DNA of 64,000 bases from Candidatus Gastranaerophilales bacterium (lineage in GTDB: Bacteria; Cyanobacteriota; Vampirovibrionia; Gastranaerophilales; Gastranaerophilaceae): NCBI GenBank assembly GCA_944323685.1, contig CALUTJ010000007.1, positions 42,681-106,680 of the forward strand, read 5' to 3'. The translations under genes and the position numbers were made by a program. Below, in pieces: positions 37,648-45,959 of this stretch (positions are counted from its first letter, which is position 1; each line of letters opens with the position of its first letter). The notes under the pieces are model-generated. The model was not told where the DNA came from, did not search any database, and saw only the letters and a list, made by a program, of their open reading frames with translations.

Positions 37648-37992
37648 TTATCTGCCTACACCTGCTGCCGTTCTCATTTCACTTATAATTGAGGACATTT
37701 TTCTCGATGCTACCGCATACAGGATAGACATCTTTTGCATTTCTGCAAGCTCGTATGTCGGGTCAACACCGACATCTTGTTCTTCTATTAACCCTGACGG
37801 TCCCAGTTTTATGGATAGTTCAGTTTCTAAGGGATTGTTCATTGTTCCCAGATACTGGTCAAAACTGATGTCTTTTCTCACGTAATTGGGTGTATCCATA
37901 TTCGCAAGGTTTGTACTCAAAGCTCTCTGTCTTTGAGAAATCAAATCAAGCATCAAGTTTGTTTTTATAATAGGGTCTTTTGGTGTATACAT
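37648..37992 (-). CDS. flgB: Flagellar basal-body rod protein FlgB
   Basis: A 114-aa protein with the axial protein N-terminus (ISQRQRALSTNLANMDTPNY) and a short C-terminal region (ELAEMQKMSILYAVASRKMS). Its small size is normal for FlgB. It is a proximal rod component that assembles on FliE. Confidence 0.92.
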   Translation of the reverse strand: MYTPKDPIIKTNLMLDLISQRQRALSTNLANMDTPNYVRKDISFDQYLGTMNNPLETELSIKLGPSGLIEEQDVGVDPTYELAEMQKMSILYAVASRKMSSIISEMRTAAGVGR

Positions 37993-38028
37993 TTGTTTTT
38001 ACCTTTTTGTTTTAAAACATTATGTCAG

Positions 38029-38742
38029 TTACTGAGTGAGGTTTATTGATTTCTGATACATATCATCAATTACGTGAATAAGCCTTGTGCCAGCAATCAT
38101 TGAGGAGTTTAATCTCAAAACCTCGTTAACGTTGCCTATGTAATCCGCGTTAGAACGTTCAAGCCCGCCTTGTGCGATATAGCTGTGTTCTTTAATAAGT
38201 CTTGGCTCTCCTGATTCTTCAGTTGCTATAACTTTGTTAAACTCGGCAGATTTCAGACCTTCAGGGTTTTGAAACTGAACAACCGGAATTTTGCCGAGAA
38301 CGTCGTAGCGGGTATGTCCTTTTTGGATGACCATTACTGTACCGTCTTGTTTAATTCTCAAACCTTCATGGTTAACGGGAACTTTAATTCCGTCACCGAC
38401 AAGATAACCGTCATTTGTTACGATATAACCGTCTTTATCAAGTTTAAATGAACCGTCACGGGTGTATTGGACATCTCCGTTCGGGGAAGTTACGGGAATA
38501 AATCCCGGGCCTGTGAGGCAAACATCAAGCGGACGTTCGGTTCTCATAAACGCCCCCTGTTTGTAGTCATAGCGGACTACACCGTCTAAGTATCCGTTTT
38601 CGTCAAGAATTTGTTCAAATCTTACGGCCTTGTATGCGTTAGTATTCAGGTTGCCTATGTTATTTGAGATATAACCCAATCTTTCGAATTGAATGTTGGT
38701 GTTTATGATACCTCTTCTTATTAACCCTTGTAATGTTGTCAT
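38029..38742 (-). CDS. flgG: Flagellar rod protein, FlgG-like
   Basis: A 237-aa axial protein of the FlgF/FlgG type. The N-terminal rod domain (NIQFERLGYISNNIGNLNTN) contains the ANN-like motif. The central FlaE/D2 domain has FIPVTSPNGDVQYTRDGSFK, and the C-terminal helix (NEVLRLNSSMIAGTRLIHVI) ends the protein. It is about 20 residues shorter than the usual FlgG (260 aa). Whether this or the next gene is the FlgG proper cannot be decided without phylogeny. Confidence 0.85.
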   Translation of the reverse strand: MTTLQGLIRRGIINTNIQFERLGYISNNIGNLNTNAYKAVRFEQILDENGYLDGVVRYDYKQGAFMRTERPLDVCLTGPGFIPVTSPNGDVQYTRDGSFKLDKDGYIVTNDGYLVGDGIKVPVNHEGLRIKQDGTVMVIQKGHTRYDVLGKIPVVQFQNPEGLKSAEFNKVIATEESGEPRLIKEHSYIAQGGLERSNADYIGNVNEVLRLNSSMIAGTRLIHVIDDMYQKSINLTQ

Positions 38743-38802
38743 TTACTAACCTTTCTTAACTTATTTCTGCCTTTTAACCGTTTATCTTTTAATTAGTCAT
38801 TA

Positions 38803-39498
38803 TTATGTGCTGCTCAGCGATTGTATTGCTTTTGACAGGTTATTGTTTTGCATTATAAACAGCTGTCTGTTTGCTTCAAAGTTTCTTTTTACGGGGATAA
38901 TTTGTAAGATTTCGCTGTTTAAAGAAACGTTGGAATATTCGTTGAACCCCTGTTTTATGTTGGGGTCTAATACCGCAACCCCTTCATTTGTTACAACTGA
39001 AAGGGTTGCAACGTATTCGAGCTTGTTTGTTGCTTTGTTGAACACTCTTACATCACCGTTTTTGTCAATCTTTATGTCTTCAAGTTTTTCCGGTATAACA
39101 TGTAATTTTATAGCCGTACCATCGTTAGCCAGTACATGAGCGTCTTCAAGTGTTAACAGATTGCCTTCTTTGTCTATTTTAAAACGTCCGTCACGGGTGA
39201 TTTTTATACCGTCCGGGCTCTGGTATTGGAAGTAGCCTTTGTTTGCTATTGCTAAATCAAGCGGATTAAGCGAATGTCCGATTCTGCCTATGGAGTCATC
39301 TACTGCCGTAGACAGTGCATGGGTTCCTATCCATTCAGCAAATGAAGAAACAACGGGGTCTTTTCTCTGGTAGCCAACTTTGTCAAACGAGTTGTAGTTC
39401 TCGTTAATTACGCCAAAGATTTCTGTTTGCAAATGCATTGCTCGTATGCTGGTTGTTAAACCGTTTTCAAAAAAGTTAATACCGCCGCGTAGTTTCAT
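38803..39498 (-). CDS. flgF: Flagellar rod protein, FlgF-like
   Basis: A 231-aa axial protein. The N-terminus (TTSIRAMHLQTEIFGVINEN) departs from the common xNNxAN motif. The middle has LDLAIANKGYFQYQSPDGI and TRDGRFKIDKEGNL, and the C-terminus has FNEYSNVSLNSEILQIIPVK and RQLFIMQNNNLSKAIQ. It is the first gene of the rod operon (flgF/G, flgG/F, flgB, flgC, SLT, fliE). No hook, ring, export or filament genes are in the window, so they must be elsewhere or absent. Confidence 0.83.
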   Translation of the reverse strand: MKLRGGINFFENGLTTSIRAMHLQTEIFGVINENYNSFDKVGYQRKDPVVSSFAEWIGTHALSTAVDDSIGRIGHSLNPLDLAIANKGYFQYQSPDGIKITRDGRFKIDKEGNLLTLEDAHVLANDGTAIKLHVIPEKLEDIKIDKNGDVRVFNKATNKLEYVATLSVVTNEGVAVLDPNIKQGFNEYSNVSLNSEILQIIPVKRNFEANRQLFIMQNNNLSKAIQSLSST

Positions 39499-39795
39499 AA
39501 TTGTGTCCTTTATCTAATCCTCGGTTGCTTTTTACTTCAGGCCTTTGAAGCTAAAAAAAACTAACCTTTGATTTGTTTTGTCGAAATTTTTTCGAACCAG
39601 TATTGCATACTTATTCATTAATGATGTCGGACAAAAAGTCAAAAAAAACACAAAAATATCTTAAAATCATACGTTTGGAGGAAAAATTACGCTTGCGGAA
39701 AAGATTTGAAAAAATCTGCCGATATTTAGCGGCTTAACCGGTTTTAATTTTTGCTTTAAAATCTTTTTATAAAATGTGCACTGCTTTAAACCAGT
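39499..39795. other. Intergenic region between the flagellar operon and rubrerythrin
   Basis: About 300 bases without a convincing gene. On the plus strand it holds GCCGATAT (39716 onward) and a TTCGAAA-type palindrome near 39586-39596. On the minus strand GCCGCTAA appears but with no proper -35 at standard distance. The promoter of the flagellar operon must lie here and was not resolved. Confidence 0.4.
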
Positions 39796-39825
39796 AATAC
39801 AAAACCCCGAAATTTACTCGGGGTT
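39796..39825 (-). terminator. Terminator overlapping the rubrerythrin stop codon
   Basis: On the minus strand AACCCCGA and TCGGGGTT form an 8-bp stem that includes the TAA stop in the loop, followed by TTTTGTATT. Confidence 0.75.
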
Positions 39826-40392
39826 AACAGTAAAGAAATATTCTTTTGGGTGCTTGCAAAACGGGCAAATATCAGGAGCCTGCTCCCGTTCAAAACGGTA
39901 GCCGCATTTAGAGCACTCCCACAAAACAGGAGTATCTTTTAAATAATACGTGTTGTCTTCAAGTTCGGCTAAAAGTTTGTTGTATCTTGTCATGTGCATT
40001 TTTTCAATGTTTCTTACGCTTTCGAACAAAGCTGCAATTTTATCAAAGCCTTCTTCTTTTGCATCTTTTGCAAAGTTTGCATACATGTCTTGCCATTCGT
40101 AGGTTTCTGTTTGAGCGGCTGTTCGTAAATTTTCTTTTGTATTTGGAATATCGCCGCCGTACAATAATTTTAACCAGATTTTTGCATGTTCTTTTTCGTT
40201 TTCAGCTGTCTTATCAAAGATATCAGCAACACTGATAAGTCCCTCTTTGCGCGCTTTTTGCGCAAAAAAGTTGTATTTGTTTCTTGCCTGTGATTCACCG
40301 CAGAAAGCCTCCTTTAAATTGTTTTGTGTTTTTGTTCCTTCAAGCTCTTTATTTATACAGGTTGAAAAATCAAAATCCTCGCTAAAACTCAT
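39814..40392 (-). CDS. Rubrerythrin
   Basis: A 192-aa non-heme iron peroxidase that reduces H2O2 in anaerobes. The diiron four-helix domain has the family motifs EAFCGESQARNKYNFFA, ENEKEHAKIW, and ESVRNIEKMHMTRY. The C-terminal rubredoxin-like domain has two CxxC knuckles (WECSKCGY and ICPFCKHP). It is of normal length. The ATG at 40392 has a strong AAAGGAG site, so the longer frame with extra Cys residues is rejected. It fits an anaerobe that meets oxygen at times. Confidence 0.95.
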   Translation of the reverse strand: MSFSEDFDFSTCINKELEGTKTQNNLKEAFCGESQARNKYNFFAQKARKEGLISVADIFDKTAENEKEHAKIWLKLLYGGDIPNTKENLRTAAQTETYEWQDMYANFAKDAKEEGFDKIAALFESVRNIEKMHMTRYNKLLAELEDNTYYLKDTPVLWECSKCGYRFEREQAPDICPFCKHPKEYFFTVNPE

Positions 40393-40557
40393 TAATAACT
40401 CCTTTCTTTTGCAACAATTAGAGCACAAAACCTAAAAATAAATGTTATACTATCGAGCTAGTTATGTTGTCCTATATTTTGAGATTTGAAAATAAGTGTA
40501 TTTCTTACCATAAATCGATATAGCAAGCTTTTGGCAGTGATTAATACTTTTTGGAAT

Positions 40558-40581
40558 GTTTCGAAATGTTAAGCTCGAAAC
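40558..40581. promoter_or_regulatory. Inverted repeat between rubrerythrin and the glycosidase gene
   Basis: GTTTCGA and TCGAAAC are separated by 10 bases. It could be an operator for either divergent gene. No regulator is identified, and the 7-bp arms could be chance in such AT-rich DNA. Confidence 0.3.
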
Positions 40582-40641
40582 ACGCTAAGTGATTGATTTT
40601 TTAAAAATAAGTTACATTGCCAATTGTAGTGTGGTTTTAAA

Positions 40642-40652
40642 TATGTTACAAT
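40642..40652 (+). promoter_or_regulatory. Extended -10 promoter before the phosphodiester glycosidase gene
   Basis: TATGTTACAAT: TGT then the -10 TACAAT at 40647-40652. It lies 36 bases before the ATG at 40688. Confidence 0.45.
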
Positions 40653-40687
40653 AGTAGTAGAAAGGATATACAAAAGAGTTAATCATT

Positions 40688-41962
40688 ATGAGCATTACAG
40701 TAGCCTACAATTACAAAAGTATAAGAAAGATGATTAATCATTCATTGTACTTTACTGTATTGTTAAGTGTTTTTTGCTCTCAATCTTTTTTGATTAACAA
40801 CAACCTTTTTGCAAATGCGGACGAAGCAGTTAATACAGGAGCGAATATAAAACAGGTCGAGGAGCAGACGAGGAGTCTGACAGAAGAAAAACAACGCTGG
40901 GAATCAATGTTGCGGCAGCGTTATCGCAACGGAGCCATTCTCACTATAGCAGACGGGGTTAAACATATCCGTATGGTGAAGTATATCAACAAACGCCCCA
41001 TTAAAATAAACATAGTCGAAGTTAATACGAAACTCAATCCGAACATCGAAATCGCTCCGCAACTAGCCTCCGCAAATACAAAACTTAAAAATAGGGCAAC
41101 TATTAGAACCATTGCTTCCCGCAATAATTCTATCGCCGCAGTTAACGGCACATATTTTAAGTTCCAAAACGGTGTCCCTTTAGGCACACTTATGATTAAC
41201 AAAAAGGTTTATACAGGGCCTTTGCACAATCGTGTTGCAATGGGCATAGGCAAAAACGAGTATAAGATGGCACAGGTTCAATTTGATTCTACAATCAAAA
41301 CAGGCAGAGAAACAGTCAAGGTCGATAATATAAACCAGCCGAGAATCCTTTCTACTCTTGTACTTATGTATACTCCGGACTGGGGACAAATTTCTCCGGC
41401 CGCACCTAAATACGGAATTAATTTAACTATCAGGGGTAATAAAGTCACTGCATTATCACAAGCCCCCGCGACCATTCCGCAGGACGGGTATGTAATATCC
41501 GGCCCGAAATCCAAGCTGGGGGCCTTTTTATTGGACAAAAAAGTAAATCTTGATATAAAAATGACACCGGAGTGGGAAAATATTGACCATATAATAAGCG
41601 GCGGCCCGTACCTTGTAAAAGACGGCGGAATATATATAGATGTTACCGCACAAAAATTGAAAGCAATTACCGGTAAAAACCCGAGAACCGCAATAGGTTA
41701 TACTGCCAACAACGAATTTATCATGGTCACTGTTGACGGACGCGAGCACGCTTCAGTCGGTATGACGTTAGGCGAACTTGCCAGAATGATGAAAGGTTTT
41801 GGCTGTATAAACGCTATGAACCTTGACGGCGGCGGTTCTACAGTAATGTATGTTCAGGGCAAAATAGTTAACAGTCCGGCTCAAAGAGGCGGTATACCTA
41901 TATCAAACGCTTTGACAATCACAGAAAGGACGAGGATAGCTTATGACAAAAACAATTCGTAA
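40688..41962 (+). CDS. Exported phosphodiester glycosidase (NAGPA-like)
   Basis: A 424-aa protein with a hydrophobic signal or anchor (FTVLLSVFCSQSFLI) near residue 25, a charged coiled segment (residues 50-75), then a NAGPA/DUF2233 catalytic domain from about residue 95. Typical motifs are AAVNGTYFKF, HIISGGPYLVKDG, NPRTAIGYTANNEF and the signature NLDGGGSTVMYV. The family removes GlcNAc from phosphodiester links; bacterial members are thought to act on cell-wall or surface glycans. The start may be at 40730 (MINHSL). A small basic ORF overlaps its 3-prime end. Confidence 0.87.
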   Translation: MSITVAYNYKSIRKMINHSLYFTVLLSVFCSQSFLINNNLFANADEAVNTGANIKQVEEQTRSLTEEKQRWESMLRQRYRNGAILTIADGVKHIRMVKYINKRPIKINIVEVNTKLNPNIEIAPQLASANTKLKNRATIRTIASRNNSIAAVNGTYFKFQNGVPLGTLMINKKVYTGPLHNRVAMGIGKNEYKMAQVQFDSTIKTGRETVKVDNINQPRILSTLVLMYTPDWGQISPAAPKYGINLTIRGNKVTALSQAPATIPQDGYVISGPKSKLGAFLLDKKVNLDIKMTPEWENIDHIISGGPYLVKDGGIYIDVTAQKLKAITGKNPRTAIGYTANNEFIMVTVDGREHASVGMTLGELARMMKGFGCINAMNLDGGGSTVMYVQGKIVNSPAQRGGIPISNALTITERTRIAYDKNNS

Positions 41963-42053
41963 GTACCTGAGAAGATTAAGAAGAAGATTTCTTAAAACGG
42001 TAAAACAAAGCTGGAATTATTTTATCTCTAATAATATTTTGCTTATTTACTAA
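41943..42053 (+). CDS. Small very basic peptide overlapping the glycosidase 3-prime end
   Basis: A 36-codon ORF: MTKTIRKYLRRLRRRFLKTV at the start and FISNNILLIY at the end. It starts 20 bases before the glycosidase stop in another frame, with GAGGA about seven bases upstream, and ends just before the terminator. About a third of the residues are Arg or Lys, followed by a hydrophobic tail. This could be a translationally coupled membrane-active or regulatory peptide, or a chance ORF. Unrecognised. Confidence 0.4.
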   Translation: MTKTIRKYLRRLRRRFLKTVKQSWNYFISNNILLIY

Positions 42054-42084
42054 AAAAACTTTGACTTTTCCGGAAAAAAAGTTG

Positions 42085-42120
42085 GGGCGGCTTATTTAGC
42101 CGCCCTTTGGGTTTTGTTTT
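42085..42120 (+). terminator. Rho-independent terminator after the glycosidase unit
   Basis: GGGCGGCT (42085-42092) pairs with AGCCGCCC (42098-42105) around a five-base loop, followed by a T-rich tract. Confidence 0.85.
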
Positions 42121-42708
42121 TTACAAACCTTTGTTTAATTCATCAAATGCTCTTTGTGCAGCCGCCTGCCAGGCCGCAAATCTGTTGTATTTGTCAATTG
42201 CTTGTTTGGTTTGTTCTTCAAGCTTTTGTAATTCTTTTTCCCTTTGATAAATCAAAAAATTTTGTTCGGGTGCTCTGCGTTTTAATTCATTTAAAAATGC
42301 GGATTTAAATAAGACTTCTCGTTGCAGTTCAGTAACTTTTTTTTGCAGTTTTTCCAATTTTGGGGTGGGAAATGTAATTTCTTCGTATTTTTGTTTTAAT
42401 CTTTCGTAGGCATCTTTGGCGTCATCAACTCTTTCTGCTGTCCAATCAGCGGTTTTTTGTGCAGTATCTTTAACCTTTGGACCGAAATTTTCTTTGGCGT
42501 CGTTTATTCTGCTGTCTACCCAATCGGAGGCTTTTTTAGTTGTTTCTTTAACTTTCGGGTCGTTAATTTTTTCATCTACCCAGTTTGCTGCTTTTTTTGC
42601 ACCTTCTTTTATTCGCTCTTGAGCATCCTGTTTTGTTGTACTGATTTTTTGTTTTAATTGCTCTTTGATTTGTTGATAAGTTTTGCTGCCGATAGGTTTT
42701 ATTTTCAT
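42121..42708 (-). CDS. Helical repeat protein (LEA/apolipoprotein-like)
   Basis: A 195-aa hydrophilic helical protein. Residues about 35-105 hold three imperfect repeats of about 22-25 residues: AANWVDEKINDPKVKE, ASDWVDSRINDAKENFG and TADWTAERVDDAKDAYE. The Trp and Ile/Val spacing gives an amphipathic helix, as in LEA proteins or apolipoproteins. Residues 115-195 form a coiled coil (LEKLQKKVTELQREVLF). There is no signal peptide. It could bind membranes or act as a stress or structural protein. It lies convergent to the glycosidase unit. Confidence 0.7.
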   Translation of the reverse strand: MKIKPIGSKTYQQIKEQLKQKISTTKQDAQERIKEGAKKAANWVDEKINDPKVKETTKKASDWVDSRINDAKENFGPKVKDTAQKTADWTAERVDDAKDAYERLKQKYEEITFPTPKLEKLQKKVTELQREVLFKSAFLNELKRRAPEQNFLIYQREKELQKLEEQTKQAIDKYNRFAAWQAAAQRAFDELNKGL

Positions 42709-42804
42709 ATTTGCACCATTAGTTTTTCTATAAGCATTAAAGCATATGAACCTGTTTTTTTGCTATACGAGTGTAACAAATTGTAAAAAACTGTTTAAAA
42801 AATC

Positions 42805-42832
42805 TAAAGATATTCAAAAAATAAGCCGAAAA
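42805..42832 (+). promoter_or_regulatory. Sigma-28-like promoter of the acidic protein gene at 42869
   Basis: TAAA (42805-42808), 16 bases, then GCCGAAAA (42825-42832). This resembles FliA/SigD promoters (TAAA, 14-16 bases, GCCGATA). The paralogue at 59770 has the same layout. TGTAA repeats with 10-base spacing lie at 42772 and 42782. Confidence 0.5.
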
Positions 42833-42868
42833 CATATTTGGTAACAAAAAAACTGAAAGGCGGCAGAC

Positions 42869-43489
42869 ATGGTAGACGGAGTAAACGGCGTAGGAAATAA
42901 TAGTATGAGCGCAGCTGAGATTAAGGCTTATGTTCAAGAACTTGTTGAAGAAACTCTTGCGACAAAAGAAGCACAAGCAGCTTCCGAAGTTACGGAAGAA
43001 TCAGCAGATGAAGAATCAGGAGTTATTTCGGAAGAAACAACTCAACAAGACGCAGCAGTCCAATCAAACGATGTTGAAAATCCATTGACAGGGTTTATGA
43101 CAAGCATAACTACTTTATTTGATACACTTTTACAGGCATTATTGCAGGTAGTAGGTGCAGGTAAAACCGACGGCACCGAAGCAGCCGGCGAAGCTGATGA
43201 TGCAGCAGGTAGTGCTAATACGGGTAACGAAAAATATGTTATGACAGAAGACGAAAAAGCTTATTTAACACTGCATCCTGATTTTGTAAGAAATCTTGTA
43301 GCTCAGGAAAAAGTTGCTGATGAAGATTCAAGCTCCAATAAAGTTATCGGGGGTTCAAAACTCAAACAAGCTATAAATGAAGTAAAAGTAAAATTGACAG
43401 CTCAAAAAGTTACGGACGAAGAAATTCAGGCTTACTTACAGCTTCACCCTAACGTAATTAAGGATGCTATTGCAAAAGAAAGAGCATAA
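42869..43489 (+). CDS. Acidic clade-specific protein, paralogue of the one at 59770
   Basis: A 206-aa protein that I do not recognise. It starts MVDGVNGVGNN, has a helical acidic region (AAEIKAYVQELVEETLATKE), then SADEESGVISEETTQQ, which is almost the same as ADEESGLIEEETTQ in the paralogue. A hydrophobic stretch comes next (FMTSITTLFDTLLQALLQVV), and a C-terminal part contains two copies of a helix-turn segment: EDEKAYLTLHPDFVRNLVAQ and EEIQAYLQLHPNVIKDAIAK. A clear ribosome site precedes the ATG. The sigma-28-like promoter suggests control together with flagellar genes, so an exported or cell-surface role is a hypothesis. Confidence 0.7.
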   Translation: MVDGVNGVGNNSMSAAEIKAYVQELVEETLATKEAQAASEVTEESADEESGVISEETTQQDAAVQSNDVENPLTGFMTSITTLFDTLLQALLQVVGAGKTDGTEAAGEADDAAGSANTGNEKYVMTEDEKAYLTLHPDFVRNLVAQEKVADEDSSSNKVIGGSKLKQAINEVKVKLTAQKVTDEEIQAYLQLHPNVIKDAIAKERA

Positions 43490-43510
43490 TTCCAAACTCT
43501 ATAAATAAAC

Positions 43511-43545
43511 AAGGCGGTACAATTCTTGTTGTGCCGCCTTTGCTT
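43511..43545 (+). terminator. Rho-independent terminator after the acidic protein gene
   Basis: AAGGCGGTACAA (43511-43522) pairs with TTGTGCCGCCTT (43529-43540) with one G-T pair, followed by a T-rich end. Confidence 0.8.
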
Positions 43546-43555
43546 ATTTTCTTTT

Positions 43556-43565
43556 ATGATATAAT
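43556..43565 (+). promoter_or_regulatory. Extended -10 promoter of ffh
   Basis: TATGATATAAT: TGA before the -10 TATAAT at 43560-43565, about 50 bases upstream of the ffh ATG and directly after the preceding terminator. Confidence 0.55.
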
Positions 43566-43613
43566 TTAAAAAGCCGATTTAAAACACATTGTGCGGCGGA
43601 GGAAAGGTTAAAA

Positions 43614-44990
43614 ATGTTTGACAGTTTATCGGATAAATTACAGGAAATAATACGTAAAACCTCGGGCAATGACAAATTGACCGAAGACAATATGCAAGAT
43701 GCTCTCAGAGAGATAAGACGTGCTCTTCTTGAAGCTGATGTAAACTTAAGGGTTGTAAAAGCTTTTGTAGCTTCAATAAGAGAAAGAGCAGAAGGCGAAA
43801 ATGTTGTTCAGGGTGTTAACCCCGCGCAGCAGCTTATAAAAATAGTTAATGATGAACTTGTGAAACTTCTCGGGGAGAAAAACGAACCTCTCAACCTTAG
43901 CGGGCATCCTTCAATAATTATGATGCTTGGTTTGCAAGGTTCAGGTAAAACCACATCAAGCGCAAAACTTGCCGTTAAGCTGAAAAAGGAAGGTAAAAAT
44001 CCTTTGCTGGTTGCGTGTGACGTTTACAGACCCGCTGCTATTACCCAGTTAAAGACGCTCGGGGAACAAATTGGCAACGAGGTGTTCACTATAGATGGCT
44101 GTACTGATGTACAAAAAATTGCATCAGAAGCGATAGAATATGCAAAAAATAACGGGTTTAACGTTGTGATTTTAGATACTGCCGGCCGTTTGCAGATAGA
44201 TACGCAGATGATGGCAGAGCTTTTGCTTTTAGACAGGGTATTTCATCCTCAGGAAAAATTGCTTGTTATTGATGCAATGACAGGTCAGGAAGCTGTAAAT
44301 GTCGCAGAGAACTTTAATGAACAGCTTGAAATTACGGGTTTGGTGCTGACAAAACTTGACGGCGACTCCAGAGGCGGTGCTGCGCTCAGTGTTGTTTACT
44401 GTACAAAAAAACCGATTAAATTAACAGGTGTTGGCGAAAAAATTGACGCCCTGCAAGATTTTCACCCTGACAGAATGGCTACAAGAATCCTCGGTATGGG
44501 GGATATTGTTTCTTTAGTGGAAAAAGCTCAGGAAAATTTCGACGCCAAAAAAGCAGAAGAGCTTGAAAAGAAAATGCGTAAGGCTGAATTTTCTTACAAT
44601 GACTTTTTAAATATGCAAAAAACAATGAAAAATTTCGGCTCATTAGATCAGCTGCTTGGCATGCTGCCTATCCCGGGGCTTAAAAAGGATGACAGACAGC
44701 TCATTGCCAATGAAGGCGAAAAACACATGAAAAGGATTGAAGCTTTCATAAACAGCATGACGCCTCAAGAACGAGACAACCCTTCTCTTATCAATACCAG
44801 CCGTAAAAAACGTATAGCTAAAGGCTGCGGTATGGAGTTGCAGGAAATAAATCAATTTATTACCCAATTTGAACAGATGCGTAAAATGATGCAAGGGTTT
44901 ACCAAAATTTCGGATGGTGTAAAATCAGGCAAAATAAAAATACCTAAACTGCCTAAAGGTTTTGGCAAACACAGCAAACTTCCGTTTTAG
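43614..44990 (+). CDS. ffh: Signal recognition particle protein Ffh
   Basis: A 458-aa GTPase that brings ribosomes making membrane proteins to the membrane with SRP RNA. N and G domains: G1 LGLQGSGKTTSSAKLA, G2/G3 with ILDTAGRLQID, and G4 TKLDGDSRGGAAL. The methionine-rich M domain (residues about 330-435) is complete (MRKMMQGFTKISD). It ends KLPKGFGKHSKLPF. GGAGGAAAGG precedes the ATG. No SRP RNA gene was seen nearby. Its stop overlaps the convergent membrane-protein gene stop. Confidence 0.97.
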   Translation: MFDSLSDKLQEIIRKTSGNDKLTEDNMQDALREIRRALLEADVNLRVVKAFVASIRERAEGENVVQGVNPAQQLIKIVNDELVKLLGEKNEPLNLSGHPSIIMMLGLQGSGKTTSSAKLAVKLKKEGKNPLLVACDVYRPAAITQLKTLGEQIGNEVFTIDGCTDVQKIASEAIEYAKNNGFNVVILDTAGRLQIDTQMMAELLLLDRVFHPQEKLLVIDAMTGQEAVNVAENFNEQLEITGLVLTKLDGDSRGGAALSVVYCTKKPIKLTGVGEKIDALQDFHPDRMATRILGMGDIVSLVEKAQENFDAKKAEELEKKMRKAEFSYNDFLNMQKTMKNFGSLDQLLGMLPIPGLKKDDRQLIANEGEKHMKRIEAFINSMTPQERDNPSLINTSRKKRIAKGCGMELQEINQFITQFEQMRKMMQGFTKISDGVKSGKIKIPKLPKGFGKHSKLPF

Positions 44991-45838
44991 CCGTTTTCTT
45001 TATCAGCTTTTTGATTTATACCTTTAAAATTAAACGCCTGTTTGAGGTTGATGTTTTCAAAATTTATGGAATCTATTGCATCATCCCATTTGTCGTGATA
45101 TTTTTCCGAGAATTTTTTGCCTGCGTATGAGCCGACTGTTAAGCCTCCAAAAAGGGCAGGATATTTTATGTACCATTTTTTATTTTCTACAGCTAGCGAT
45201 GTTGCCGAAATTAAAACAGTCGGAACAAGAGAATTTGCGATAAGTTCTTTTGCCGTTTTTTTTATTTTATTATTATAACCTTCGGTTTGTGCAACTGACA
45301 GTCCGGTCAGCGCAAGTATCGGTGCTGCCGTTAAAAGACTCATATTCGGCAGCGAAAGTACCGTAAAAGCGGTTTGCTTAAATTGTTTGTTTACATAGTT
45401 AAAATTTTGAAAAACATTGCTTTCAAACAGTATTTTATTCTTTTCTGTTTGTTGTTCCTGTTGAGTTTGTTTTTTAAAATACGGACGGTTGAGTATAAAC
45501 TTGTGAGCAAAATCATTGGCAAGAACAGCTCCGAGTATTCCTCCGAAGGTAACTGCAACGGCTCCTGTTGACTGTCTTGCTATATATTCGGTTTGTTTGA
45601 GTACAATTTTATTGAAGTGATTTTTGTTACACAAAGCTTTTGCAATAGGGTTAGTTGCAATGAATCCCAGTAAAGAACCTGTCAGCATAGCCGTGTCTTT
45701 AACAAGAACATTTTTCTTTTTTGACGGCTTTGCTTTTTCATAATCTTGCAGCGTCTTACCCGTGCTCACTGCAAGGAACACTGTCGGCGCCAGAACTCTC
45801 GGGCTGGTTATTGCTTTGGAAACTTGTTTTATGTTCAT
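44987..45838 (-). CDS. Membrane protein of unknown function
   Basis: A 283-aa protein with about five to six hydrophobic segments (TAMLTGSLLGFIATNPIAKA; AVAVTFGGILGAVLA; LPNMSLLTAAPILALTGLSV; LVPTVLISATSLAV; PALFGGLTVGSYAG), separated by Lys-rich loops. It ends with ENINLKQAFNFKGINQ. It is not recognised as a family. Loop positivity and small hydrophobic segments resemble the two larger membrane proteins at 55711 and 57362, but no direct sequence match was found. Confidence 0.6.
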   Translation of the reverse strand: MNIKQVSKAITSPRVLAPTVFLAVSTGKTLQDYEKAKPSKKKNVLVKDTAMLTGSLLGFIATNPIAKALCNKNHFNKIVLKQTEYIARQSTGAVAVTFGGILGAVLANDFAHKFILNRPYFKKQTQQEQQTEKNKILFESNVFQNFNYVNKQFKQTAFTVLSLPNMSLLTAAPILALTGLSVAQTEGYNNKIKKTAKELIANSLVPTVLISATSLAVENKKWYIKYPALFGGLTVGSYAGKKFSEKYHDKWDDAIDSINFENINLKQAFNFKGINQKADKENG

Positions 45839-45910
45839 ATTGTTGTTCAGTAAACCCGCTATGCAATAATATTAAACCTCTAAATGTAATTTTTTGCCTC
45901 ATACGGCCAG

Positions 45911-45930
45911 ATTGTAAAGAATTGTAACAG
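45911..45930 (+). promoter_or_regulatory. Phased TGTAA repeat upstream of a possible small RNA
   Basis: TTGTAAAGAATTGTAAC: the TGTAA core recurs after exactly 10 bases (45913 and 45923), followed by TATATACT. Similar phased pairs lie upstream of 42869 and 59770. Confidence 0.35.
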
Positions 45931-45959
45931 TATATACTAAAAAGTGAAATTTTATACTT

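Noticed and set aside
39705..39730. Sigma-28-like promoter (GCCGATAT) in the leader of the flagellar operon
   Set aside because: It points to the plus strand, away from the operon, and no plus-strand gene follows for almost 1 kb; the minus-strand GCCGCTAA lacks a correctly spaced TAAA.
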